Below are positions 8,077 to 15,848 of a DNA stretch of 64,000 bases, one piece after another. Made by a program: the position numbers and the translations under genes. Position 1 is the first letter of the stretch. The number at the start of each line of letters is the position of its first letter. The stretch spans positions 1,178,001 to 1,242,000 of the forward strand of contig NC_009523.1 in assembly GCF_000016665.1 (NCBI RefSeq), given 5' to 3'. This stretch comes from Roseiflexus sp. RS-1. GTDB taxonomy: Bacteria > Chloroflexota > Chloroflexia > Chloroflexales > Roseiflexaceae. Below the pieces are notes generated by a model, which saw nothing but the letters and a program-made list of their open reading frames with translations, made no database searches and was not told the origin of the DNA.

Positions 8077-8682
8077 CTATGGTGTAACGCCGAAGATGTA
8101 GAGCGCCATCCCGACCAGAAGAACCAGCCCGATAACACCGACAGCAACCCCCAGCGGACTGATGACCGGGTCGAACCGTGGCGCAGGCGGAAGCATGGAT
8201 TGATCAGGCAGCGACATACGACGCGCCTGTGCCTGGATCCATTCCATATCGGGCGCTGACGATGGGAATGGCGAGCGTACCGACTGCGGCTGGTAGGGAG
8301 TGTCGCGGTACGTCGATGGTTGATAGGACGATGGGAATGGCGAGCGCACCGACTGCGGCAGACTCCGATCATCGTCGTAGGTCGAGGGTTGGTAGGACGA
8401 TGGGAATGGTGAACGCGCCGATTGAGGTTGGGATGTTGAGCGATCAGCGGTAGGGAAGCTTTCGCTTCGGCGGGTGATCCCGCGAATGACCGATATCAGC
8501 GCCCCCAGAATGACCAACCCCAGAATGATGAACGGCAACAGCCCCGCCGGAATGCGGACCGTGCCGCCGAGCGCGTTTTGCAGCGTATTCAGCAGCGGGC
8601 CGCCAGCGATCACCGCAAAGAAGATCAGCCAGCCGATGATCGATCCCCAATTGATCCCTGGTTGTCGCCTTTGTTCTTCCAT
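8077..8682 (-). CDS. Small membrane protein with repeated Ser/Pro/Tyr segments
   Basis: A 201-residue protein with two predicted membrane helices, one near residues 14-32 and 40-58 as a hairpin (IIGWLIFFAVIAGGPLL, then GLLPFIILGLVILGALI) and one at the C-terminus (VAVGVIGLVLLVGMALYIFG). Between them lie three copies of a unit containing SPFPSSYQPSTY, encoded by a DNA repeat of about 66-69 bp between 8262 and 8440. I begin at the ATG at 8682 (MEEQRRQPGINWG). The family is not recognised. The repeats are close at DNA level, so copy number may vary between strains. The function is unknown; a membrane scaffold is possible. Confidence 0.6.
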   Translation of the reverse strand: MEEQRRQPGINWGSIIGWLIFFAVIAGGPLLNTLQNALGGTVRIPAGLLPFIILGLVILGALISVIRGITRRSESFPTADRSTSQPQSARSPFPSSYQPSTYDDDRSLPQSVRSPFPSSYQPSTYRDTPYQPQSVRSPFPSSAPDMEWIQAQARRMSLPDQSMLPPAPRFDPVISPLGVAVGVIGLVLLVGMALYIFGVTP

Positions 8683-8818
8683 ATATCTGTATTGTACACC
8701 ACCCTGGGCATTGCTGCGCACGCTTGCCCTGCATCTGTGAGATCGAGGAGAGACTCATCGTCGCACTGTCCTGGCATCAACAATGCTGCAACTGGTGTCA
8801 ATCCTCGTTTGCTGATAG

Positions 8819-10195
8819 TTACAATTGCCCCGTATCATTCCAGGTATCGAGCAGAGCACGATAGGCAGGATCGTCGTAGCGTGCGGGGTGAAACGCCGCT
8901 GCCCAGGCAGGCAGCGCTTCACCGCTGAGATACGCTGCCAGTACGTCTGCTGCACCACAGGCAGCCATGATACCATACCCCGAAAAGGCGCCCATCACAA
9001 ATGAACCGCGTGGACCTGCCGGACCGATCAGCGGACGGTTTTCGCGCGTTTTGGTGTAATAGCCGCCGTCGATGGTCGGACGCGGGGGGCGGTGGATGTA
9101 GGCTTCGAGCGCCGGAATGATGCGTGTAAGACCCCGCAGCGTCACATCGAAGAAATAGGGCGCGGCTGGCAACGGAAAAGTTTCTTCGACCGGCGCGGCA
9201 TCGTATGCCCACAGCGCAATAACCCACGTGCTGCCGGTCCCTCCTTCTGGACGACAGTGCGCCCCAGCCGGAAGAACGTCCAGGAGCGACTGCGCTTCTG
9301 GATCGTCAGCAAGCATCGCGCGTTCGTCGTCAGTCCAGGCAATCGCCTGGGGATCGGCGCAAATGAGCAATGGTGCGTCGCGCGGAATGATGCCCAGATG
9401 ATCTTCAAACGCAACCTTCAGATGACGCTCCGAGAAGACCGGCAGATCGACGCCAACCATGCGTCCCACCCGGCGCAGGAATGGTCCTGCGGCGTTGACG
9501 AACGCGCCGGTGGCAATACGTTGATTGTCGATCCACACAGCGGAGACCCGCCCGTCTGTCACCTCAACCGCCTCGACGCGCGCACGCAGGAGTCGGGCGC
9601 TGCGGCTGCATGCCCGTTCCAACAGGATCATGCCAAGTTGTTGTGCGCTCAACCATCCGCAGCGTCGCACGTGCAGCGCAGCAACGGCGGCATCTGCAAG
9701 GCAGGGAAAGAACCGGCGGAGCGTCGCCCGGTCAAGGATCAGGTCCGCGCCATCAGGCTGACCATCAAACCCATGTGCAATGGAGGGTGTATATGTGTCA
9801 GGGCGAACGTGCGTGCGCAGCGGTCCTGCACCCAGCGCCGCCGCCGTCTCGCCCGCATGTTGGAGTTGCGCCGTCTGCGCCGGATCGGTCGTGACATAGA
9901 GATAGCCGCGCCGGTTGAGCGCAATGGCATTCTGCGTTTCGTGCGCCAGTGCGTCGATCAGATCGATGCTACGGTTCATCAGCGCGACCATCGCGTTATC
10001 GGGACCGGGCCACCAGTTGCGATAGCACTCGCTCGACTTGTCGCTGGTGAGCGAGAGTGGCGGGCGCTCATCGACGAGCAGCACTGACGCGCCGCGTGCC
10101 GTCAACGCATCGGCAGCGGCAACGCCAGCAATGCCCGCACCACAGATCACGACATCGTAACTGCTCACAGCGCCTCCAGCACATTCACCATTCAA
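8819..10195 (-). CDS. FAD-dependent oxidoreductase, D-amino acid or sarcosine oxidase type (DAO)
   Basis: A 458-residue flavoenzyme. Residues 13-42 form the dinucleotide fold (YDVVICGAGIAGVAAADAL, then VDERPPLS). GAFVNAAGPFLRRVG and a C-terminal NRPLIGPAGPRGSFVMGAFSGYGIMAACGAADVLA are the hallmarks of the DAO, glycine and sarcosine oxidase family. The substrate is probably an amine or amino acid, but the active-site residues do not decide which. A GTG at residue 10 is an alternative start. It stands alone on this strand, divergent from the PRPP-synthetase-like gene. Confidence 0.85.
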   Translation of the reverse strand: MNGECAGGAVSSYDVVICGAGIAGVAAADALTARGASVLLVDERPPLSLTSDKSSECYRNWWPGPDNAMVALMNRSIDLIDALAHETQNAIALNRRGYLYVTTDPAQTAQLQHAGETAAALGAGPLRTHVRPDTYTPSIAHGFDGQPDGADLILDRATLRRFFPCLADAAVAALHVRRCGWLSAQQLGMILLERACSRSARLLRARVEAVEVTDGRVSAVWIDNQRIATGAFVNAAGPFLRRVGRMVGVDLPVFSERHLKVAFEDHLGIIPRDAPLLICADPQAIAWTDDERAMLADDPEAQSLLDVLPAGAHCRPEGGTGSTWVIALWAYDAAPVEETFPLPAAPYFFDVTLRGLTRIIPALEAYIHRPPRPTIDGGYYTKTRENRPLIGPAGPRGSFVMGAFSGYGIMAACGAADVLAAYLSGEALPAWAAAFHPARYDDPAYRALLDTWNDTGQL

Positions 10196-10280
10196 TGGGC
10201 AATCGCATGTCTGTTCATGATGCTGCCGAACAGCGAAATGGTCAAGGCGCTTTCGGGCGCGCTATTGTCAAAGAGCGCGT

Positions 10281-10288
10281 GGTATACT
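10281..10288 (+). promoter_or_regulatory. Possible extended -10 promoter element before the PRPP-synthetase-like gene
   Basis: TGGTATACT contains TATACT at 10283-10288 with the TGn extension. No good -35 box is seen. It lies about 140 bp before the start codon in the divergent gap 10196-10426. Confidence 0.3.
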
Positions 10289-10426
10289 CATACCTGTGAT
10301 GGAACGCGGATGACTGGCGGAGTGCATGCAGCGCGTTTGCCGTCAACGTCGCAGAGTAGTTGATCCGACAGCATGCACGCAGCATTTGCCGGCGCATCTA
10401 CCAGAAGTTAGTGGAGAGCAAAACCT

Positions 10427-11374
10427 ATGAGCGCCGATGATATGCTCATCTTCCCCGGCTCAGGGAGTCCGAAGTTGACGAAAAACATTTGCGCATACCT
10501 GGGAGTGACGCCGGGGCAATGTGAAGTGTTGCGATTTTCGGAGGGAAATCTGTTCGTGCGTATTCTGGAAAATGTACGTGGGCGGCACGTGTACATTGTG
10601 CAATCGACCGCGTACCCCGCCAACGACAATTTCATGGAACTGCTCTTCTGGATCGATGCGTTCAAACGCGCCAGCGCTGCATCAGTGACGGCAGTGGTTC
10701 CCTTCTTCAGTTATGCCAAAGGAGACAAAAAAGACGAACCGCGCGTTTCGATCCGCGCGCGGGTCTGCGCCGACGCCATCGAAGCCGCAGGCGCCGACCG
10801 GATTGTGGTGATGGACCTGCATGCGCCGCAGATTCAGGGTTTTTTCAAAATACCGGTGGACGATCTGTACGCCCTGCCGGTGCTCTGTGATCGCGTCAGG
10901 CAGATGAATCTGGAGAACCTGATCGTTGTCGCACCGGATAGCGGCTTTGCCAAGAAAGCGCGCAAGTACGCACGCTATCTCGGCGTCTCGATGGCGGTTG
11001 GCGACAAAGAGCGCGTTGCGCACGATGAGCACGCGCATATCGTCGAAATTATCGGCGATGTACAGGGCAAAACGGCGCTGATCGTCGATGATTTCACCAT
11101 TTCGGCGGGCACACTGGTCGAGGTCGCCGAACAACTGCTGGTACGCGGGGCAAAAGAAGTGTACGCCGCTGTGACGCATGGCGTTTTTGCTCGTGGATCA
11201 ATGGAGCGACTGGCTGACAGCCCGATCCGGCGGTTGTTCATCACCGACACGGTCGAGACGCAACCGATCACCCTGACGCCGCAGATCGAAGTGGTGTCGG
11301 TAGCGCCGCTGTTCGGTGAAGCGATACGCCGGATCCATTACCGCGAAAGTATCAGCGTGCTGTTTCCGCGATAG
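10427..11374 (+). CDS. prs: Ribose-phosphate pyrophosphokinase homologue with altered active-site loops
   Basis: A 315-residue protein that aligns with PRPP synthetase end to end: MLIFPGSGSPKLTKNICAYLG, LLFWIDAFKRASAASVTAVVPFFSYA, the well-kept MDLHAPQIQGFFKIPVDDLYA, and the C-terminal VAPLFGEAIRRIHYRESIS. Two loops differ from the classical enzyme. The flexible ATP loop, normally YxRQDKK, reads YAKGDKK, and the PRPP loop, normally DDxxDTxGT, reads VDDFTISAGT, so the second acidic residue is lost. The lysines and the first DD remain. It may still make PRPP in a way closer to class II enzymes, or it may have a changed role. RBS GTGGAGAG precedes the ATG. The metallo-hydrolase follows 12 bp later. 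Confidence 0.8.
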   Translation: MSADDMLIFPGSGSPKLTKNICAYLGVTPGQCEVLRFSEGNLFVRILENVRGRHVYIVQSTAYPANDNFMELLFWIDAFKRASAASVTAVVPFFSYAKGDKKDEPRVSIRARVCADAIEAAGADRIVVMDLHAPQIQGFFKIPVDDLYALPVLCDRVRQMNLENLIVVAPDSGFAKKARKYARYLGVSMAVGDKERVAHDEHAHIVEIIGDVQGKTALIVDDFTISAGTLVEVAEQLLVRGAKEVYAAVTHGVFARGSMERLADSPIRRLFITDTVETQPITLTPQIEVVSVAPLFGEAIRRIHYRESISVLFPR

Positions 11375-11386
11375 TCATCATCGACC

Positions 11387-12223
11387 ATGCCCGGCACTCA
11401 AGACATTTCTCGTGCAACGCTCGCAGTCACCTCGCTGGCTTCCGGGAGCAGCGGCAATGCATTGCTGGTGCGGTCCCGCAATGCGGCGATCCTGGTCGAT
11501 TGCGGCGTTCCGTTGCGCACCATCGAGCGGGCGCTGATGCGGAGCGGTCTTTCCCCCGATCAGTTGAGCGCCATCCTGATCACGCATGAACATGGCGATC
11601 ACACGATGTCGGCGGGTCCGCTGGCGCGGCGCTACGGCGTTCCGCTGATCGCCAATCAGGCGACGCTGGCGGCAATGGAGCATGATCTGACGGGCGCCAC
11701 GGTGCGGGAACTGGCAACCGGCACCGCGACCATGATCGCCGATATTCACGTGGGCAGCTTTCCTGTCTCGCACGATGCTGCCGAGCCGGTGGGGTACACG
11801 ATGAGCGTTGACGGATGGTGCGTCGGTATTGCAACCGACCTGGGGCGATGGGATGACGTGGTTGTGAACGGGTTGACGCCTGCCGATCTGGTGGTGATTG
11901 AAGCGAACCACGATCAGGAGCGCCTGTGGCGCGCACCCTACGCCGGGGTGGTCAAGCAACGCATCTATAGTCCTACCGGTCATCTGGACAACGTCGCTGC
12001 TGGAAGGTTGCTCGCCCGCCTGGGGACGGATGGACGACGTCGGAGCGCATGGCTGGCGCATCTCTCGCAGGAAGCCAATTCGCCGCAGATCGCCGAGCAG
12101 GTGGTGCGCGGCGTTCTTGCGCTCGCCGGGGTGCGGTGCGTGAGCGTCACTGCCCTGCCACGCCGCACCCCGATGCACTGGTCGAGCGATATGCACGGCG
12201 AACAACTGGCGCTATTCGACTGA
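11387..12223 (+). CDS. MBL-fold metallo-hydrolase, YycJ-like
   Basis: A 278-residue metallo-beta-lactamase-fold protein. It opens with TSLASGSSGNALLVRSRNAAILVDCG, followed by the metal-binding THEHGDHT box, FPVSHDAAEPVGYTM and a later EANHDQERL. This pattern is that of the YycJ or WalJ group, which includes single-strand DNA exonucleases and housekeeping hydrolases. The start at 11387 is 12 bp downstream of the PRPP-synthetase-like gene, so the two probably form one operon. The length is close to the family's usual 265. The specific substrate is not known. Confidence 0.85.
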   Translation: MPGTQDISRATLAVTSLASGSSGNALLVRSRNAAILVDCGVPLRTIERALMRSGLSPDQLSAILITHEHGDHTMSAGPLARRYGVPLIANQATLAAMEHDLTGATVRELATGTATMIADIHVGSFPVSHDAAEPVGYTMSVDGWCVGIATDLGRWDDVVVNGLTPADLVVIEANHDQERLWRAPYAGVVKQRIYSPTGHLDNVAAGRLLARLGTDGRRRSAWLAHLSQEANSPQIAEQVVRGVLALAGVRCVSVTALPRRTPMHWSSDMHGEQLALFD

Positions 12224-12437
12224 ACCTCTCCCGATTTGGTTGTCATTTACTCTTCCCTGGTTGCGGTTTGTTAACCTGCCTGAACGTGAGTGGCTGACTA
12301 TAATAAGTCTCAGTCACATCTCCGTATTATTTGTACAGCGCGTGTTTTCGTACCGACCCATACAGGCTGCCGACGTCGGCGTTGACGGGCGTGCAATCGC
12401 CAGGATGCGCGTGCATTGCAATCGGCTGCTATGATCT

Positions 12438-12809
12438 ATGCACGAACTGTCAATCGCCCACAGCCTGGTAGAAATCGCGGAAGAGGCGGCTGCGAAGGCA
12501 GGCGTCGCACGGGTGACGGTTGTTCACCTGCGTCTGGGGACTCTTTCGGGGGTAGTTCGGGATGCCCTTCTCTTCGGCTTCGATGTCGCCAGCGCCGGCA
12601 CACGACTGGAAGGTGCGCGACTCGAGATCGAAGAGGTTCCGTTGCAGGTGTACTGCGAAACGTGCGATACGGTTGTAGCGCTCCCGGATGTGCGATATTT
12701 CCGCTGCCCACAGTGCGGTGCAGCGTGCCGACGGATCGTGACAGGTCAGGAGATCGAACTGGCAGCCCTGGAGTACGAGGACGACACGCCGGAAGCCACA
12801 GCGTCGTGA
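12438..12809 (+). CDS. hypA: Hydrogenase maturation nickel-insertion protein HypA
   Basis: A 123-residue HypA. MHELSIAHSLVEIAEE is the family signature; the N-terminal Met-His pair binds nickel. The zinc site is CETCDTVV, then CPQCGAACRR, two CxxC pairs. HypA hands nickel to the hydrogenase large subunit together with HypB. The acidic tail is slightly longer than usual. It starts at the ATG at 12438. The rest of the hyp genes lie 5 kb downstream (17954-21436), separated by the riboflavin operon. HypF, which is needed for the cyanide ligands, is not in the window. A TATAAT at 12299-12304 in the leader has no matching -35 box. Confidence 0.95.
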   Translation: MHELSIAHSLVEIAEEAAAKAGVARVTVVHLRLGTLSGVVRDALLFGFDVASAGTRLEGARLEIEEVPLQVYCETCDTVVALPDVRYFRCPQCGAACRRIVTGQEIELAALEYEDDTPEATAS

Positions 12810-12907
12810 CTCTTCTGGCGCTCGCGGATCGCGAAAGACAATGGTGCCTGGAGCGATAGATCTGATTGCTCGACCGGTGCGGGTTAAGAACCCCCAAAGG
12901 AGGCGCT

Positions 12908-14167
12908 ATGGCGCATCTATCGCTTCGTCCACAACCGCTTGGCATCTTTCCTCCGCCGACCGGGTATCTTGTGCTTCCACCGGTTGACGGCGCGGAGGAG
13001 ATGTGCGCTTCGTTGCTGGCGGGACGCCTGCCCAAACAGATGCCGGCGTCGCTCCGCTTTTACGCACTGGCGCTGGCAAACGACCGACAGGGGGCATGGC
13101 GCGCGCTGGCGAGCGATCCGACGCCGGAAGCGCACTACAATCGATTTGTGCTGCGCAGCGACCCGGAGGCATACCCGCACCTGCGTCGGCAGTTGAACGG
13201 CGACCTGGCAGCATTGCTCGATCTCGTCGCATATATGGGCGGGCTGACCGACTCGCCGCCAGCTGTGGAGACGCTGCGCGGTGAAGTAGCGGCGTGCATT
13301 CTCCCGGCGCACGCCGCCTGCGCGCTTGCGCGCCAGCAGTACGATGCCGCTATCGCCGCATTGCAACGGGCAATCGAGGAGGTGCGCCAGGTGTCGCCAT
13401 TGTTTGCGGCACAACTGCTCGATCATCTGGCAACAGTGTATCTCAATGCCAACCAGTCGCTGGCTGCACTCCGCGCCTTGCGTGATGCGGCGACATTGAC
13501 TGCTGGAAGCGAACTCTTCGATCTGCGCGCGTATCTCGCGCTGCGGTTGGGAATGTTATGTCAGGATCAGGCTCATAGCCAGCGCGCGTTGCTGCTTGAA
13601 GCGAACGAGTGGTTTCAGGAGGCGCTACGCTGCTGCTCAATCGAACGCACGCCCGATCTCTATGCGCTGGCGCACTATCGGCTGGCGCTGACACTCCTTG
13701 CGCTCGCTCCATCCGGCAACGGCGACCAGGCAATCCGTGAGCGGGCGATCCAGTCGTTGCGTGAGTCGCTCAGGGTGTACACCTGCGAAACACACTACGA
13801 TCAATGGCTCAATGCACAGGTCACCCTTGCCAATGCGTTGCGGATTTCCTCGGCTGCGTCGCCGACCGAACACTTAATCGAGGCGGTTCGACTGTACGAT
13901 GAGGTGCTGGCACACCGCGATCAGGATCACGACCCGATCGGGTATGGGCGTGTGCTGGCGAATCAGGGAACTGCCCTCTTCTACCTTGGACGCTTCGACT
14001 GCGCCCGTGATCGCCTGATCCGCGCGCGCAGCATTTTCCTGTCCCACCGCGACTATGGCGCAGCGGCGCTCCTCGAAGAGGCGCTGATCGAGATCGATTG
14101 CCGTGTGTCGAGAACTGAGAACCAGGAACTGAGAACTGAGAACCGAGAACTGAGAACCAGGAACTGA
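12908..14167 (+). CDS. TPR-repeat protein whose C-terminus is encoded by a heptamer DNA repeat
   Basis: A 419-residue protein. I chose the ATG at 12908 because AAAGGAGG lies 6-7 bases upstream. From about residue 130 it is all helical repeats typical of TPR domains (ALARQQYDAAIAALQRAIEE, LLDHLATVYLNANQSLAAL, YGRVLANQGTALFYLGRFD). No enzymatic motif is seen; it is likely a scaffold. The last 18 residues (RTENQELRTENRELRTRN) come from a 7-bp tandem repeat that begins at 14112 and also supplies the stop codon, so the natural C-terminus may have been replaced. It follows hypA on the same strand by about 100 bp. Whether it helps hydrogenase assembly is unknown. Confidence 0.75.
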   Translation: MAHLSLRPQPLGIFPPPTGYLVLPPVDGAEEMCASLLAGRLPKQMPASLRFYALALANDRQGAWRALASDPTPEAHYNRFVLRSDPEAYPHLRRQLNGDLAALLDLVAYMGGLTDSPPAVETLRGEVAACILPAHAACALARQQYDAAIAALQRAIEEVRQVSPLFAAQLLDHLATVYLNANQSLAALRALRDAATLTAGSELFDLRAYLALRLGMLCQDQAHSQRALLLEANEWFQEALRCCSIERTPDLYALAHYRLALTLLALAPSGNGDQAIRERAIQSLRESLRVYTCETHYDQWLNAQVTLANALRISSAASPTEHLIEAVRLYDEVLAHRDQDHDPIGYGRVLANQGTALFYLGRFDCARDRLIRARSIFLSHRDYGAAALLEEALIEIDCRVSRTENQELRTENRELRTRN

Positions 14168-14237
14168 GAACCGAGAACCAGGAACCAGGAACCAGGAACT
14201 GAGAACCAAGAACCAGGAACCAGGAACCAGGAACTAT
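14112..14237. repeat. Heptanucleotide tandem array (GAACTGA/GAACCAG type)
   Basis: About 18 back-to-back 7-bp units, GAACTGA, GAACCAG or GAACCGA, run from inside the TPR gene (stop codon 14165-14167) to the left end of the inverted-repeat element at 14235. The unit resembles the short tandemly repeated sequences of filamentous cyanobacteria. Confidence 0.9.
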
Positions 14238-14447
14238 AGCAGTTCTCAGATACATTGACCCCTGGTCGGGTCTGCCGTGTCGTGCGAGGCGCCCGTTTCC
14301 GCTTGCTCCGCGCCTCCGCGCCTCCGCGTGAGCCGGTCTGATGCACACAGAGACGCGGAGCACGCGGAGGGATGGTGCACACGGCGTCTGCTTTCGATGG
14401 CGGGGACAACCCTGCCAACAAGACCAATCTTTGTGAGAACTGCTATA
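14235..14447. mobile_element. MITE-like element, family I, copy 1
   Basis: The 213-bp element has perfect 14-bp terminal inverted repeats, TATAGCAGTTCTCA at 14235-14248 and TGAGAACTGCTATA at 14434-14447. If the outer TA is the duplicated target, the inverted repeats are 12 bp, as in elements moved by IS630 or Tc1-type transposases (inference). The interior has no reading frame of note and carries CCTCCGCG words. A second, degenerate copy in the same orientation is at 17236-17519. Confidence 0.75.
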
Positions 14448-14738
14448 AACCAAAGACGACAGCGACCGCAGACCCATAGGTTTGTCTGCCCTTTGTTCTT
14501 GCGCCGTCCTTGCACCCCCGTCACTGCGCTCCGGACAGGTCTGCCATTTTGCCTTCAGCGCGCAACACGAACCTTCCACGTGCTCGCCTGCACAGCCAGC
14601 ATCTACCCGCGCTGGCACATCAGCAGACCGGAAGCGCTGCCTTATTGCATCGAAGCCCTTCGAAGCAGTGCAGCGTGTTCTGCTGGTGCACTATCAACCG
14701 TCTCTCCAGCAGATGGGTATAAAAGCGGCGCATTATCC
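14448..14738. other. Intergenic DNA upstream of the riboflavin riboswitch
   Basis: About 290 bp between the family I element and the rib promoter. I see no gene, no repeat shared with the rest of the window and no convincing hairpin. Confidence 0.4.
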
Positions 14739-14768
14739 TTGACAACCACGCAAATGATATGCTTTACT
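14739..14768 (+). promoter_or_regulatory. Promoter of the riboflavin operon
   Basis: A perfect -35 box TTGACA (14739-14744) is followed after 18 bp by TTTACT (14763-14768), a 4/6 match to the -10 consensus. Transcription would begin near 14775, about 80 bases before the FMN riboswitch. Confidence 0.5.
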
Positions 14769-14853
14769 TATAAGGGATGCAGCACGCCTGCCCGTTACTG
14801 GTGCAGTGCAGGCAGCATCCAGCCATAGCCAGGTCATCACAACAGAATATAAG

Positions 14854-14996
14854 AACCTTCGGGGCAGGGTGAGTCCGGCAGGGCTGCCGGGCAATTCCCG
14901 ATCGGTGGTACAGCCCACGAGCATCGTGCCTCACGGCAATGTGCACGATCCGGTGAAACTCCGGAGCCGACCGTACAGTCGGGATGGAAGAAGGTT
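14854..14996 (+). promoter_or_regulatory. FMN riboswitch (RFN element)
   Basis: The conserved RFN core is plain: CCTTCGGGGCAGGGTG, then GGCAATTCCCGATCGG, GGTACAGCCCACGAGC, GATCCGGTGAAACTCCGGAG and CCGACCGTACAGTCGGGATG. The closing P1 stem pairs AACCTTC (14854-14860) with GAAGGTT (14990-14996). Binding of FMN by the nascent RNA turns down flavin synthesis genes. It stands in the leader of ribE, with two hairpins between it and the gene, which suggests control by transcription attenuation. Confidence 0.97.
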
Positions 14997-15047
14997 GACC
15001 GATCCGCGCGCAGGCGACCTGCGTCAGCGTGTCGGTTTGTGATCGTA

Positions 15048-15080
15048 AAGCCCCGAACAACGCGATTGTTCGGGGTTTTG
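15048..15080 (+). terminator. Rho-independent terminator of the riboswitch expression platform
   Basis: CCCCGAACAA (15051-15060) pairs with TTGTTCGGGG (15066-15075) around a 5-base loop and is followed by TTTTG. It lies 54 bases after the aptamer, the right place for FMN-dependent premature termination. Confidence 0.85.
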
Positions 15081-15133
15081 TGATCCATAGACCGGCATAC
15101 TGGCAGGTGGTCGGCGAGTCGCGTCGATTGTGG

Positions 15134-15174
15134 CATCCCGAAGGTGTGTATTGCCTTCGGGATGTTTGTTTGTC
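15134..15174 (+). terminator. Second hairpin with T-rich tail before ribE
   Basis: CATCCCGAAGG (15134-15144) pairs with CCTTCGGGATG (15154-15164) and is followed by TTTGTTTGT. It may be a second terminator in series with the first, or part of an alternative fold. Confidence 0.65.
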
Positions 15175-15236
15175 AGCGTCATAGCCGGGAATTGACGTTC
15201 TATAAGGACGCCGGATAGTGTTGCAAAGGAGGGCTC

Positions 15237-15848
15237 ATGTTCACAGGCATTGTCGAAGAGATCGGAACTGTTGAGACACTGGCAGAAGTCGCCGGTGGCT
15301 GGTCGCTCACCGTGCAGGCAACCACTGTGCTGGAACATACCCGTCTTGGGGACAGCCTGGCTATCAATGGCGCATGTCTCACGGTGACGAACCTGACCGA
15401 CCATTCCTTCACAGTCGGACTTTCGCCGGAAACCTTGCGGCGAACCAATCTGGGCGATCTGAAACCTGGCGATGGAGTGAACCTCGAACGATCGCTTGCG
15501 TTGAATGGGCGACTCGGCGGGCACTTCGTGCAGGGTCACATCGACGGCACTGGCGTGGTGCGCGCCTTTCACCCTGAGGGTGATTCGCTGTGGGTCGCCG
15601 TGGCTGCGCCAGCAGCGTTGTTGCGCTATATCGTGCCCAAGGGGTATATCGCCGTCGATGGCACGAGCCTGACCGTGGTCGATGTTCTCGATGACGCCTT
15701 CACCTTCATGCTGGTGGCATACACCCAACAGCACATTACGCTGCCGCGCAAGTCGATCGGAAGCCGGGTCAATCTGGAGGTTGATATGCTCAGCAAATAT
15801 GTCGAGAAGTTCATGCATGAGGGGAACTATGGCAATCGCCAGCGTTGA
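15237..15848 (+). CDS. ribE: Riboflavin synthase alpha chain
   Basis: A 203-residue riboflavin synthase that joins two lumazine molecules to give riboflavin. It has the two tandem lumazine-binding barrels: [15 protein letters not shown] with [13 protein letters not shown] in the first, and [13 protein letters not shown] with [15 protein letters not shown] in the second, and the ending [17 protein letters not shown] strong site AAAGGAGG precedes the ATG at 15237. It is the first gene after the FMN riboswitch. Its last 20 bases overlap the start of the ribB-ribH fusion gene, so the two are translated together. Confidence 0.97.
   Translation: MFTGIVEEIGTVETLAEVAGGWSLTVQATTVLEHTRLGDSLAINGACLTVTNLTDHSFTVGLSPETLRRTNLGDLKPGDGVNLERSLALNGRLGGHFVQGHIDGTGVVRAFHPEGDSLWVAVAAPAALLRYIVPKGYIAVDGTSLTVVDVLDDAFTFMLVAYTQQHITLPRKSIGSRVNLEVDMLSKYVEKFMHEGNYGNRQR

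Noticed and set aside
12224-12437. Small open frames between the metallo-hydrolase and hypA
   Set aside because: They lack a ribosome site and any similarity; the gap is more likely a hypA leader.
14112-14237. CRISPR-like tandem repetition
   Set aside because: The repeats are 7 bp with no spacers, so this is a simple tandem array and not a CRISPR.
15682-15828. Upstream extension of the RibB-RibH frame
   Set aside because: The frame is open to 15682, but that part overlaps ribE in another phase and does not look like RibB. The ATG at 15829 gives the family N-terminus.
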